A stretch of 64,000 nt of DNA from positions 992,001 to 1,056,000 of the forward strand of contig NW_026516664.1 of assembly GCF_025766255.1 (NCBI RefSeq), written 5' to 3'. This DNA is from Zychaea mexicana (taxonomy: Eukaryota; Mucoromycota; Mucoromycetes; Mucorales; Lichtheimiaceae). The translations under genes were made by a program, and so were the position numbers. Below the pieces are notes generated by a model. It ran no database searches. It saw only the letters and a list, made by a program, of their open reading frames with translations, and was not told the origin of the DNA. Shown piece after piece: positions 20,196 through 33,326 of this stretch; the first letter of the stretch is position 1; every line of letters begins with the position of its first letter.

Positions 20196-20790
20196 GTTTT
20201 GTATTTGAATGTTGTTTATATAGTGGAGAACGTTTGTGTACGTGTGGGTGTTATTGGGACGAAAGGAGGCTTGAGAAGAAAATGGTTGGGTTGCACCCAG
20301 TTGTTATTATATCCAGATTGTCATGCCGATTATATGGTACCTTGATTCACGCACAAACTCAGACCGAGCCTATCTATTACAGGTTCCATAAAGTACTGAC
20401 GTATGCTGATAAAATAAAGTCGAATTATTTGTAGTAAAATCGTAACTTTGATTTAGATGTCGTCTGTTTTTAACTGCAAAATTAAGAATGTAGAGTAAAA
20501 CTGTCTAACGAAGACCATTTTAGATAGTATTTCATTGATGATTTACTATAAATAAAGGAAAAGAAATGGATTTCACTTACCTTATAATCTTACTATCAAT
20601 TTCTCTTACCTTTTGTATATACAATTTGGTAATCATCACTACATACTATATATGAGTTCCATAAGCTCTTTATTCTAATATGACACTTCTCTAAGCATCT
20701 TATATGTGAATGAGAAACGAACCCAATGAAATCTGCTAGTTTTACATTGTTATAATATATGCTTCTCGATCCTCGTAGTCAAGGTCTCTT
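20196..20790. other. Spacer, nothing recognised
   Basis: 5' region of the F-box gene, containing a TATATAA-type element (minus strand, about 20215-20222), then AT-rich sequence up to the transposase relic. No gene seen. Confidence 0.45.
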
Positions 20791-20792
20791 GT

Positions 20793-21690
20793 TGAAATAA
20801 TCGTTGGCAATTTTGTGTACATGTTCGTGCTGCGCAGAGATGGGTAAAGCAGTATGAGGAGAATCCGGATTCAATTTTTGATACCAAGAAACTGGACTGT
20901 AAACTCATTCTTAAGGAGGAGCATAAACTGACTATTATCAAGTGTGTTGCTTCTAATCCTTCTGCTGCAACCGTGGATATAAATGTGCATTTAATACATG
21001 AGCTTAGATCTAGTGACCTCAAAGTCTCTCGTAGCGCATTTCATAGCTTTATGAGAACAGAATGTAATTTCTACTTGAAAAATGCACAGCTTCAGCCTGT
21101 TGAAGAAAATAGCCCAGAAACGATTAATATACGCTATGACCGTGTTCGAGAATGTGATCAAATAAATAGGGATTTTTTAACTAACTGCGGATGAATTGCC
21201 AGTCCAAAAACAAAATATGAAATGTACAAGAGGTTGGTCAAAGGTTGGTACTCCAGCTATTTAAGAACGCCAACAACAAGAGCAAAAACTACCACAGTGT
21301 TGGGCACCATCTCTGCTTCAGGATTTACCTTAGGTAAATGTTATAATACCCCTTCCTAAAAAAGAGAAAGGCTGGGCAAGAATCTCAAACTCTAAGCACT
21401 GGAACTGTTTCAAGTCACTAGACTAGCTTTCTGAAGGAAACATTAGATGAAATGGGTAGATACTAACATATGAAAGGTCATTCTTTAATAATGAATAACG
21501 CATCGATACACACTTCCGCTTAAAACAAGATATATTGATATCGCGGATATCGATGTGTATATTTTCCTTTTCATTCTCCTGAGGTCAACACGATAGAGCA
21601 GTTTTAGTCTATTGCAAAGAGCAAGATTAAGCGCCAAAGATTCTTACAACAAGTATCTACTAGGTATAATCATCATTTTATATAAGCAAT
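20793..21690 (+). mobile_element. Degenerate Tc1/IS630-type DDE transposase
   Basis: The first part is open (about 20793-21194): VRAAQRWVKQYEENPDSIFD, ILKEEHKLTIIKCVASNPSA, SRSAFHSFMRTECNFYLKNA and YDRVRECDQINRDFLTNCG, the HTH plus linker of this family. Collinear pieces follow in broken frames: RGWSKVGTPAI then RTPTTRAKTTTVLGTISASG, FLKETLDEMGRY, KGHSLIMNNASIHTSA, YFPFHSPEVNTIEQF and SIAKSKIKRQRF. In live members the strand reads IxDNA; here the catalytic Asp is Asn. The Trp after EQF is a TAG stop. With several further frameshifts the element is dead. Inverted repeats were not found. Confidence 0.85.
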
Positions 21691-21882
21691 GTTATGATCC
21701 ATTGATTAGTTACATTTACCATTTCCAAAAAATAAAGGCTTTAATGATATTAGGTCAGAACAAAAAGCGAAAGAAGATACAACAACAGATGTAATACATG
21801 GAGGAGAAGAAAAGGGAAAAAAGAAACAGGGAATTACTGATATATACTACATCAAATCAAAAAATTGCATTGTTACTTATTA

Positions 21883-24177
21883 CTACACAGTATACTTTAC
21901 AGAATCTTCTGCTGGTAACGACGCATTTTCCAGCATGCTGTGGTTAGCATCACCATTGTGGTGGCTGCCGTAGACATTGCCATAATCGGGCATGGGATGC
22001 GCCTTTTGATACTCTTCGACTTGTTTCTTTGCCTTTTCAACATCGATGAAACAGACGAGCACAAAGGCTATGAAAAATAGTGCGAGTACAAATGGCCATC
22101 CTTTCCACAGACTAGATGTGTGTTCGGTGATGGCACCAATGACGACCGGTCCGATCCATCTATCAAGATCAAATTAATATAAAGCAACGTGTTGTATAGA
22201 CAGATAAGATAACGTAGTATGAAGAAGAAGGAAGCACTTACGAAGAAGCCTTGTTAACGACGCCAAACAAACCAAAAAACAGGTTTTCTTTTCCTTTGGG
22301 CACGAGTTCTGCCAGCATGGTCTGTTGCCAGGCCCAAATAGGTGCAGTGAACAAGCCTGTCCAAACGTAAAACACCCACAGCTCCCATGTATTCTAAACA
22401 GTGTTTGATCCAACATTAACCTATTTCACACACTCTATAGCGTACTTCTAGCGACAGGTATCGACATGCATACCTTGATGCCAAAGTTATCCAGACCGAT
22501 ACCAAAGCAACCCCAAACCGAGACCAGGCCAGACAAGAACAAGATGATCAACAAGTTGGTCTTTGTACGAACACCAAAGGTCTTTGAGACCCAAAGGAAG
22601 CCGAGACAGCCGATGATGGAAGTGATGGCAGAAGCCAAGTTCATGATGGTGATTTGTTGAGCGGAAAACTGGGTGATTTCGCCCTGCAATATAGCAATCA
22701 TCTGATTTGTCGTGCTGACTGCATCGGAAAACATAAAGTAGGAGAAAATGTACAAGAACAGATATTTGAGTTTGCGGATTTCTCTGTAGTTCGAAAGGTT
22801 GGAACTGCTTGTTAGTATTCAGCCACATCGCACCACCATTTCATCATCTCGTAACAGCAAGCAGATATCATGCAGCAGCAGCAGCAGCAGCAGCATCATC
22901 CACGTGCTCCACCACTTTTTAGAAATAGACCTTCTTACTTGAGTGCAGTAAAAATAGACTTCCAGCCAATCGTTATATGGTTGGCGCTGTCAGGAAGCGG
23001 AGGACCAGATCGACCGCGAGGTTGGAACATAAAGTAAGGCAACGCATTAAGTGCCCAGTAGCCGCCACAGACAACGGTGCCGATAAAGTTGTACAAAGGA
23101 TCGTTGCCCAAAACATCGCCATTGGTCCACGGATAAAACGATGCCCCCGACAGCACACCTTATTTCATTTATGTGTGCCGTGCGTTCACATGACAGATCA
23201 GCTTTCTTCCTTTTTTTCTTGCTCACCATGCTCTTTATAACACTTTACCTGTCATGATCAAAAAGCCAATGTTGGAGAATGTGGTTGACCATGCCGAGAT
23301 ATGGTTTCGCCATTTCTCGCTGACTTTCAGCATTTGTTCCTGAGTCAACTTTGGGTCGGTGATGGCGTGACGGACAGCCGGCAAATTGTCACTGTTAAAG
23401 CCCAGTGCATAATTATAGATTACCAACATGCATAGTTGTGCGTTATAAGTAAAACACGGTATGTAAATATAACTCTTTCTTGGTCATTTGTTTGTTGTCC
23501 ACATTATTGTCATCATAGTAAATACCTAAGTACAGGAAACGCAGCTGCATAAAATACCAGCGACGTGCCGTAAGAGATCAGCGCCACGATATTAATAGCC
23601 ATCATGCCACCCCACCCTGAGCCGTCATCGTTGACCAGGACAATCGGCAAGATTTGCGAGGCACAACCAATCACTGTGGCCAGCAGTAGAATGTACCGAT
23701 TCCACCGTCCATAGTCGGCCAAGCTGCCAAACGTCGTGAACAGCAAGAACTGGATCGAGAACGAGATTGCCTGGACATACAGCATCATTGACGACACTGG
23801 CACGGACGAGCCGCCGATCCACGATACGTTGCAAGGAGCCATCGTGTTTTGCAGATCACATCCGCGTACGTCTGGTGTTTCTGGGTTGAACCCGCCGCGA
23901 TATGCCAGGTATTGCAGGATGTTGGGTATGTAACTGAACATGGTGTACCCGTTGTCCTAGAGGATGCAGGGAGTGACGACTTGTGAGTTTCTTCTCTCAC
24001 CTCTGTATGATTTTGACAATGATGATCACCCCAGACACATACACCGTTGTAATAGAGATAGTATGACCATAGCTCTTTGCGAGTGGCAGGTGGCTGCTTT
24101 AACTTGCTGTCGTCGTGTTCCTCCCCGTCGTCCTCAACAGTAAACGGATCAGCGAAAAATCGATCGCGTAAGGACAT
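21883..24177 (-). CDS. Atg22-like major facilitator transporter
   Basis: Seven exons: 24177-24043, 23956-23526, 23391-23249, 23158-22939, 22807-22474, 22393-22242 and 22159-21883; in phase, 563 aa. The N-terminus is hydrophilic and acidic, then WSYYLYYNGDNGYTMFSYIP leads into about 11-12 membrane segments. Landmarks are SSVPVSSMMLYVQAISFSIQ, FGSLADYGRWNRYILL (MFS loop 2-3 region), GMMAINIVALISYG, SDNLPAVRHAITDP, GGYWALNALPYFMFQPRGR, NYREIRKLKYLFLYIFSYFM and WVFYVWTGLFTAPIWAWQQT. The layout fits the fungal Atg22 family, which in yeast exports amino acids from the vacuole after autophagy. Fungi carry many diverged members, so the substrate and membrane are uncertain. The short cytoplasmic tail has Asp/His/Asn residues. 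A CAG repeat lies in intron 4. Confidence 0.8.
22872..22894 (+). repeat. (CAG)n microsatellite in an intron of the Atg22-like gene
   Basis: About seven perfect CAG units between exons 4 and 5. Length polymorphism is likely and would not affect the protein. Confidence 0.9.
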
Positions 24178-24748
24178 CTATTCTCTGCAGCGAGTGTTAG
24201 TGGGTAGTAGAGCGTGTATAAGGTTGGAGTGGGGTTACTTGAAGAAAAAGAAGTAAAAAATAAAAAGGGGAGGAAGAGTTAGTTATAAATATCCCCGTGC
24301 GTGCAGTATGTGCGCAGTGTCTCTAAGCTTATGTGTGGGTGCGCGTGTGATGTGTGTTGTGTGTTGTGTGTTCGAGAGGCTGAGGCTGCTTATGCTGCTG
24401 TGAAATTAAAGATGGACAACAACCCTAATTTGTGCCAATATACCTAATCCGGTCTTACTGGCTCTGACGATGCTGCTACTGCTGCTGCTGCTGCTGCTGT
24501 TGTCCTAAATGAACCAAGACCTCCTTCTTACATAACGGGACCCTGATCTTTGACTCAGGGCTCACACACATACAAAGCTGGCAACTGTTGCTGGTTTGTA
24601 TATGGTATGGCAAAAAGGTTCAAAGTACAAAACTTTATTGCTGTCGTAGTAATAAGATTGATAATAAAAAAGATGACTGTTTGTGGGAGGATGATGCTTT
24701 TGTGGTTGTTGTTGTTGTTCTTGTTGTTCTTGTTGGTTGGGATGACTT
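24178..24748. other. Spacer between BMS1 stop and Atg22-like start
   Basis: Holds a (CTG)n run near 24470-24500, a GT-rich stretch near 24330-24372 and the 3' region of BMS1. No gene; frames through it are antisense or low-complexity. Confidence 0.6.
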
Positions 24749-27700
24749 TTATTTGCTGCTGGCTGCTGCCGATGATGATTTGCGCTGTTCCTTGCGGAAA
24801 TACTCCTTCCTTCGTTCCTTTTCTTTCTCTGCCTTGGTGGCCTCCAGCTTGGCCTTCTTTTTGATGTTCTCCACACGACGCTCCGTGTCCTTTTGCTTCC
24901 GTTTCCGATCCTTGTCGTTCCTGATGGTATTCAGCTGCTGCATCAACGTAAAGACCTTCTTCTCCTCCGGCTCTAGAATGACAGCACGCTTGGCAAGATA
25001 CGACTTTTTGGACGCTGCTTTGGGGATCTTGGGTTTGCTTGCGAATGGCAACTCGGCTTGCAACGACTTGGGAACTTTGAGTGTATTGAATCGACGTGTT
25101 TTGCGTTCAATCGGCTATCCCCATTGCACAAGGTCACAACAAAGAATATAAAAAGTCAGCTCATCACCATCGTCTCCTTCTCCTTCTGTTCACATGTTGC
25201 ACAACCGCACAGGCGCGGGAAAAGAGTGTCACTTTACCTTGTATGCCGAATCCTGCTTCTGTGGTGCCCGCATCTCTAGTTCACGACGGACTTGGCCCGT
25301 CAATCGCATACCTTGCCACTCATTCTTGGATGAAAGCAGCAAGGACGTGACTGGGTTATAATACTTACGAGGCTTTACAGGGTACCATGCTCTCAAGAAA
25401 ACGATATCACTCAACAGCAGCTTATCCTCAAACGTGGCACGATAATGACCTTCGGGTTTCTAATAGAGTTGTCATGTGCGTGAGAACAAAAACAAATGAA
25501 AACCCTGACCAAGCAGCAAACGACCCTGAAGTTTCCGTATACATACTGCAAGCGCTTTTTTCACTTGACCACGAATGCCAGAAACAGTCCGGACGGTTGC
25601 TCCCTCGAATTTGGCAACTTCGAGTGCTGATGTGAACATGTCTTTGATAAATGCCGTGTTCTTGTAGACCTTGTATGGAGTACCCGTCAGTTTCAGCTTT
25701 TTTACAATCTCGGCCGACTGACTGATATCGACAACAACGCCGGTTGCGCTTATCCGGAACGAGGACTAATAGGGACAAACATCAAAGTATGAGAACCATG
25801 ACATACCAATACTTCTTTTACGAATGATGAAAACCTACCGTCTTGTTATCAGAAACAGATTGTACAGCACAGAAACCAGTATTGGGCGTATGTACAGGAC
25901 CTAGTGTAATTAAGAAATATTGCCAATGAAAGTTAGACTCTTGTCCACTATCACAAAAGATGTCTAAAAAGCGTTTTTTACCGTAAAAGGTGGCTAGACA
26001 ATGCATGTGTTCTGGTGTATACTTGAGCATGCGATTGCGTGTGCCGTCATTGAGCGAGTAAACAGGAATACTCTGGAACCGTCGCCAGCCCATGGAGAAG
26101 ATAAGCGGATCGTTGGTCTTTAGGATCTTGTGATGCCATCGATGACGTTTGAGTCGCACTTGGACTACACCGAACTGGTCTTCTGACGTTAACAACCCAC
26201 CCACGAGCACAGGATAGACAGGGTCGAAATTTTGGATAAACTCGCAAGGCATGTCTTTGATCAATAGACGGACATAGCTGCCGGGACGATAACCTTCCAC
26301 CATAGCACGTGTGTGCAAATCATCCTCTTCAAATTCAGCTCGGTTGACATTCAACTGCTTATCAATCTCAGCCTTGCGTTGCTCGTAAAAGTCCAGCTTG
26401 GGTCCGCCTTCATCATCATCGCCTTCATACTCTTCATCAAACTTTTTCCGCAACTCTTCTTTACGCTTGGCGATACGTGCACGTTCGGCTTCAACTGGAT
26501 CCAGCTCCTGTTCTTCTTCGGCTGCTGCTGCTCCTTCGCCACCTTCACCGTTTTCGAGATCTTCAAAATCGCCGAAAACTTCTTCCTCTTCACCACCGGC
26601 GGCGCCGTTGGCACCATTGTCGTCTTCACCTGTAATAAAGCGGTTGCGGATCGAGTCAAGCATCTATAGAATAATCACCGTCACGTTGTGTTAATGAACG
26701 GAAATGATGAACTTATTGAGTTACAAACTCTTTTCTCTTTACCCGAGCTTACCTCTTCTTCACCCCACACGTCAAGGTCATCCATATCCACAGATTCACG
26801 AGCAGTATCCACTGCCTCTTTGACCTTGCCGCTATTGTCGCGTTTCAACGTGAAGAATTCCTCTTCCTCTGCGTCTTTTTCTTCATCGTCCTCGTTCTCA
26901 TTGTCATAGTCACCATCCATGATAGCTTCGGGCGTCAAATCGTCTCGGTCGTAAATAAGATTCATCAAGTTGACGCGGCGGTTACCAAAAAACATTTGGC
27001 TAGCTTTCTCCTTCAGATTGGCCTTCCATCGTAATTCGCCCGACAATTCTTTATCGTCGTCATGTGCCATGCGGCCGTCGACGTTGATCATACCCTCGTC
27101 GTCGTCATCATCATCATCAATACCGCCAAAGTCGCTATCACTGTCGGCAAACTGGACATCCTGCTCGTCCGTCTTGTCTTCCTTGTCATCCTTATCGCCT
27201 TTTCGAGGGATGTTGCGTGTATCAAACTTGCTTAATGCTTTGCCACGCTGAGGGATATTTTCATCATCGACATCGTCTTCTTCGAGTTCTTCGTCGCTAT
27301 CCATCATAATATCGTCGTCCTCGTCGTCTTCCTCGTCGTCATCGTCTTCATCCATATTATCCTCGTTACCGAAAACTGCACGTCGTCGCTTTCGACCAGC
27401 GTCGTCTTGTTCGATGGATTCAGTTATACCTCCTTGTTCTTCTTCTTCAGAATCTTCCTCGACCAGTTGCTTTTTAACATCACCAGCACGCAATGGAGTG
27501 GATCCGGCGAAAATACGCAAGTGAGATTCTTCCAACTGTGCAGCTAAGGTATCTTGAGCATCCTGCAAATTCATGACCATTCTTTCACCCGGGCCAGCGG
27601 GTACGTCCTCTTCATCCTTGTCCTCCTCATTGCCTTCTTGTTCTTCTCCGTTTTCGCCCCCTTGTTGTTGTTGACGTTCAGAGGGAGCCAATGCAGCTTT

Positions 27701-29031
27701 TTTGGTGAAATGGCCTGGTACATTGATATACACTGCATCCTTGTCATACATGACACCACCGATATCCGACATGGGGGCATAAATCAATTTATGCTTTTCA
27801 TCCAACCGTTTCCGTTCCTTGTCTGGCAAGGCACACGGATCAGGTAGCACAGACACATCTGCCAAAGTATGATCACCTGCACCAGGGATATGGATGCGCA
27901 TGTTGGGTTTCAAGTTGGTACCTCGTAAATAGCCATATAGTGTCACTGTACGATCACAGTTGGGCTTAAGATGGATCAACTCTGGATCAGTCAAGTCTTC
28001 CACACGATCAGCTACAACATACGGATGCGTGTTGCGCCAGACAAGAGGTCGGAATTTCATGACAGAGATGAAACGCGACAAGTTCTGTACTTCTTGGTTT
28101 GGATAACGGCCATTGATCACACCGGACAAGTAAAACAGTTTGGCGCCCTGATAAATTTCGGTCCAGAAACGGTGTTTGAGTCGTTTCTTTGTCGTGCGTA
28201 GAGTCTTGTTGTTACGGAATTTGTCTAAATGTGTCAAGACACCCATGACCTTGGGGAATCCGTGTGATTGAAGTACATTTAAAAATTCGAACGTTTCCTA
28301 AAAAATTATTGTGCAAAAAGTAAAGAGTTATGAGTCCTTTCCCACAACTGAAAATTTAAAAGAGAGAGAAAAAGGAAAAAAAGCTGAAAAGGCTTTACCA
28401 TTTCAAAACCAAAGCTGGCGTCGATTAATAGCAATACGAGATCAGCCACCTTGGCAACGTCAATCATGGAGTTCATGTCGTTGGCGCACTCGATAAATGT
28501 CAATCGTCGTTTTTTGCCACTAACAACGGTAATAGGACCCTTGATTTCGGCGAGATTATGTTTGGTATAACGCTTCACCAACGACTTAATCAAGGTCGAT
28601 TTGCCGGACTGTAAGAATAATAAAACATGGCTTTTTTTTAGCAGAATGAAATTAAGAGAGTATGCAAAGCGAAGAATAAAAAAAAGACGTACACCTGGAG
28701 GTCCAACAACGGCGATAACCACCGGTGGTGCTTCAAGAGGAGTACGATCGACCAATGGGACATGGAGTTTCTTTTCTCCTATATCGTAATTACGTCGTGC
28801 TGCTCGTTCTGCTTTGCCTGCGCTTTGGAAAGTAAAAGCCTAATGATCGCCATCGTTACTGTTAGTAGATTATAGACATATTTTTTTGAGATCGATCACT
28901 CCGGGGGGATCTATGTATACCTTTGCATTTTTAGGTGCATTGGAGTGCTTTCCGGCCTTCTTTTCCTTTTTACGTTCGGCCTTTTTACCCGCTTGTGGGG
29001 CATTGTGAGCCTTTTTCGGTTTGTCCTCCAT
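24749..29031 (-). CDS. BMS1: Ribosome biogenesis GTPase BMS1
   Basis: Nucleolar GTPase of the SSU processome that works with Rcl1 in 18S rRNA maturation. Nine exons (29031-28921, 28839-28693, 28608-28399, 28297-26753, 26663-25982, 25900-25839, 25765-25547, 25459-25238, 25114-24749) give 1187 aa, close to the family length. After a Lys-rich start comes [12 protein letters not shown], the P-loop GPPGSGKST (spliced after GPPG, about residue 86), [39 protein letters not shown], and [20 protein letters not shown] with [21 protein letters not shown] long acidic Asp/Glu region fills the middle. The conserved C-terminal half has [54 protein letters not shown] and a basic coiled tail. One donor reads GGT|GTACGT. 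Very secure. Confidence 0.97.
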
Positions 29032-32000
29032 ACCGTCGTGTGTATTTATGCAGGGCACAAAAAAGAGCTTACAACAAGAAAAAAAAGTTGATGGAAATTG
29101 ATGTATGCCAAATATGGTAGTAGCTTCTTTGGAAATTTGTGACGGCTGTCTCTCTCACTCTGAATTCGAAGGCTTATACTACCCGATTCATGCAACAAAC
29201 TTTTGCTGCGCAATGTCTTGTTGGAAATACAGCAGGTCCCGCGCCCCAGGGGTAACTGATTTCTGCAAGACTTCCCCAAGGTAAAGGAAGGATTCTACTT
29301 ACCACTTCCTAGGCTCTTTAACATAAAAATTATGCTCGTAATTTTCTTAACCATACCCGTCTTTATATCCGAATGGCAACAACGTAACGAAACCTCATTA
29401 TATCGACGTCAAAGTTTGTTTTACTTCTACTATAACTGCACATAAATGACCAAGTCTACGATAATATATAAGTTACAGTATAACAGTTTATTCACTTATC
29501 TGCATCAGCAGTATTTGCTCCTAAAATTACTGTCGATCTATGTATGCACGCCGCTCAGTAATACTACCACGTTTGTGGAACTCGTCACGATTTGGTTCCA
29601 TAAGACCAATTGGTTGCTTCTCTAGTATCAAAAACGTACAATAGTGCCGTTGTCAAGCATTTTGTTACCCTAGAATATTGCCGTTTTTCTTGGCGCGAGC
29701 TTTAAGAGGATTAAAATGAAGAATATCTGGATTACCTCCGGTGTGATGAATCTAAGCGGTTGGCATTGATCATAAGCAATTGTTGTTGTTTGAGAGCAGG
29801 TGATGACAATGCTGCCAGCATGGCCTCTACTGTTTCCAGCCACGAGCTATTAGTAAAGAAAAAGGGATCTATAAGGGAATGTGTGAGTTTATCTTGAAAC
29901 GAGTAAAGATCTTTCTGAAATATCTAACAGTATATAGAGCGATCTTAAGATGATATTTTATCCCAACAACAACGACGCAATCTTCCAGATGTCAAGTGAA
30001 TGATGCCAATTTATCCAGTTCGTATAACAGCTATATCGCTGTTGACAGTAAATACTAACCGCTTGTTAGAGCTGCTCAAGGCATATTCTACATGCTTCAA
30101 GTACCATGATTGTCATCATTACCATACTATACTTAGAGAACATTCCGGGTCGATGTATGCCTTGTTCGTACATTTAAGTAAAGAATGGCTGATCTCTGCT
30201 GATGGAGGGTCAAGCTTCTCGTCGATTACTGCTTATGCGACTTTCTGTCGTAGCGAGCTTCAAAGAAAACAGCCGTTAAATTAAAAAGATACCGATGCCA
30301 TTAGCGCCGCTACAGCATATTAATTGGTAGCAGTAACCGAGCCCTGTGGTACTGACGAGAGCCGGAAGATGTATCGGCGAACGCTTGTTAGTCTAAACAG
30401 TTTCAATGATATATAAATCTCATCCAGTAGTGGACAGTCTTCTTCTACACCAACGATTTGCCTGAAGACAACTTACGGGTATTTAAGGCCTGACCACAGC
30501 AGAAAATGAACCATCGTCGGATGAACGACCGGCTGCACAATACAACCGAGCTAATGACTGGAGCACTCTTTGTTCAAATTATATGCTTAATTTAAGACAA
30601 CAACGCTCTCTGAGTATTTTACCGCGTGGCATGTACGATTCCTCGATGCGAACATCGGCATTATTGCTAAGAGATGTCGCTTCTAGTGCTGTATTGATCA
30701 AACACAGTTGTTAAATCGCGTGCGCATTCGTCGTCAACTGTCACAGCGGGGAGAAGCATCGTCGTAGGCGACGGAAAGAATATACGCGAATACAAGTACT
30801 GTCACTGAGCTAAAACATTTAGAATACACAATTTGCACATACACAGTTGATCATACGAAATAAGATACATACACTTAAATGCTTGATATCGCACCGCTAG
30901 AAACGTGAGAAAGAGGCGTACCAACAATAAACATCATCCAAGGGCATGAGAGCATTCTTTTAAAATCTTAGCTCGAAAGCAATAGTATTTTGATAATTCT
31001 GTAGATAATGTATATTCTTTTTCTAATCTTCTTGTATAGGCAATTGAATCTTTTTTTTCCTGCTGTTTTCAGTTAGCAGTTTCCCTACTCATATGGACAC
31101 TTCATTCTCACGTTTCTTTATCGACTTGACATCTTTCTTGTTTTGCATATATGTGATTATCGGCCTTTTCTTTGCAATGTTCCATGACAAAAAGGTTGAT
31201 AGTAGTGTAAAAAGGAGTCATTACTACAGTAAAGTATGTAACAACGATGTTGAAGCATCTTTATAGCACTGTACAAAACTCTGTATCGAAGAACATCAAC
31301 AAAAAGATGAGCAGAAATACGAAGCCAGATCTTGTTTGTACATAAAACATTGAATTCTTTCTTCTTGTTTCACATCTTAAAGCTCATGTCTATGCCACAT
31401 GCATTAATAAGAGAGTCCTGGACAGAACACAATGTTGAGTGTATGGCAGTCCATTCACGTGGGTAAGAGCTGGTAGTTGTAGTTCCCAGGCACGATCACA
31501 ACAGAGAAAACCGCCAATAGTGTCTTCTCTAGCATTCTTTTAGCAGTCAGCATTATTCATGTTACCCTTCAATTACAAACAAGACATATGTAGTCTGTAA
31601 ATTAAACTACTTTCCTTCAAATTCTCCATACAATAAGAATGTGTGTCTTAGTTTTCATGCGTAGCCAGGCACTTGCTGAAGCCACAGTGAAGGGCAATGA
31701 TATGGTGTCTGTGTAGTAGCAAACATGTGTATCCTGAAAGAAAGATACTACTTTTTGCACCAATAAGAGTGCTTGTATTGCCTTTGTAGATGAACGACTG
31801 ATAAACCTATCGCTAAGAACGGTACATAAGAGACATGTGACGGATAAAAAAGGCAAAAGTGTTTTTTCTTCTTCTCGTGTAGCAGTAGTACAAGGCGGAG
31901 GGTAGATCTTGCCCCAAGTCTAGCATGAATTGAGTGCATTACAGTAAGAATAGAACAGTGCGCACATGGATTGGTGCCGCAAGCACTTATGTGAATGTGA

Positions 32001-33326
32001 GTCCAGATCCTTCTTTTTAAAACACCACGAGAAATTACAATGCTTGTGATGGCCGACGACGGAACCGAGCTCAAGCCCACCCTTTGCGTGAGTGTGCGCC
32101 GTATTATCACACACACACGGATAATGTTTCATGTCATTTTCCATATTTCTCAATCACCCACGGTCCGCTCTTTTTTCTCTTCGCGTGAATGTGTATAACA
32201 TAGTTAGCAATACAGTGGTGAGGTAATACAAACAACCAAGGCAACAAATTAAAGAAGAGGCAGAAGATCAGAGGAGGGCCTCCCGACTGTCCGGATAAAA
32301 GATACACTACACCATAACAATGGGTCATGGTGACTACACTTCCGCAAACAGAAAGTTGGTGACATTCATCTTCCCCAAGTGCTGGCTTTCTTCATTCTCG
32401 CGTTGTATTGTCATCTCTTTTAACGCTGAACCTTATCGTGCTATGTAGCTTTGCGCTAGCAGCAGCCGAGGGCGAAAATAAACCTGTTATAAATAGAAGA
32501 GCGAGGGATTGGCAAGAGAAAAATATTGGAAAAACGGATCCGACTCCGAGTGGTGCAGAATTGGATCGGTTCATTTCATTTGGTATACGAACATCGCGAT
32601 GTTGTTGCATGTTGTTGTTGATTTTTTATAGAGGATTGAAATGATGTGTTCAAGAAGAAAGTTTCTACACTGCACTGATTGGTCCGATGGTCACACGGGT
32701 CGCCCACTATCGCCAGTTGCTGCTTTTTGTTGTTGATGTTGTTGGTGTAATACGAATGTCATGCCGATTGCCTTTAAAAAGGTGGCGTGGTTACCACAGG
32801 GTTCTATTTCTAGTAGTGAACCGTCGTCGCCGTTCTCGCCGTTGCTAGGGCAACGTGTGCCTATGCTATTAGTTGCCATGAGTTACTACAACATCTGTTT
32901 ATCGAGAGAGATCGATGTGCCCATTATCCAATGTAAATAAATGATGCTTTCTTCTATGTTTTGTTTGCGGGGATTACTGAATGGTGTGGGAAACTATGAT
33001 GAAAATACCTTTTTTAAAAGAAAAACAAAACAAAAACGGACTGACGGTGGAAGGTGCCGGCCCGCTTCAACCTCTCTGTTATCTAGCTAACTATTTCAGA
33101 GGCAGCTAAAGAGCAAAAAAGAGAGAGAGAGAGAGAAAAAAAAAGGAGACAGAAAGGGGGGTCTGTGCTTCATCCGCGGGGAGAAAAGCTTCCCACGAAA
33201 GATAAAAAAAGTTGGCGTAAAAATGCAACAAGGACCGGCCCATATAAAAATGTGCCCAGTCTTCCATTCGACTTCGAAACCTCATTTTTGGTCTATTTTT
33301 CTCTTTTTTAATCAGAAAAAAAAAAC
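29032..33326. other. Long gene-poor spacer with decayed coding pieces
   Basis: About 4.3 kb between BMS1 and the TLDc gene. Apart from the remnant at 29690-30790 I find only weak frames: a 62-aa minus ORF from an ATG at 32879 (contains GSLLEIEPCGNHATFLKAIG), and a signal-peptide-like plus frame near 32408-32640 (LNLIVLCSFALAAAEG) with no ATG in frame. Either might be an exon of an unseen gene; neither can be supported. A (GA)n run lies at about 33119-33137. Confidence 0.4.
29690..30790 (-). pseudogene. Decayed multi-fragment gene, family unknown
   Basis: On the minus strand, protein-like segments lie in collinear order in shifting frames: EQRVLQSLARLYCAAGRSSD (about 30500-30570), AVIDEKLDPPSAEISHSLLK (about 30150-30240), WYLKHVEYALSSSNKRLVFT then VNSDIAVIRTG before an in-frame stop (about 30010-30100), SSWLETVEAMLAALSSPALK with QQQLLMINANRLDSSH (about 29740-29850), and after a one-base shift GGNPDILHFNPLKARAKKNG (about 29690-29750). 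The pieces have ordinary protein composition, so a real ancestral gene is likely. I do not recognise it. Confidence 0.4.

Noticed and set aside
32408..32644. Signal-peptide-like plus frame (LNLIVLCSFALAAAEG)
   Set aside because: The apparent start is TTG, an in-frame TGA lies upstream and no splice-consistent first exon was found.
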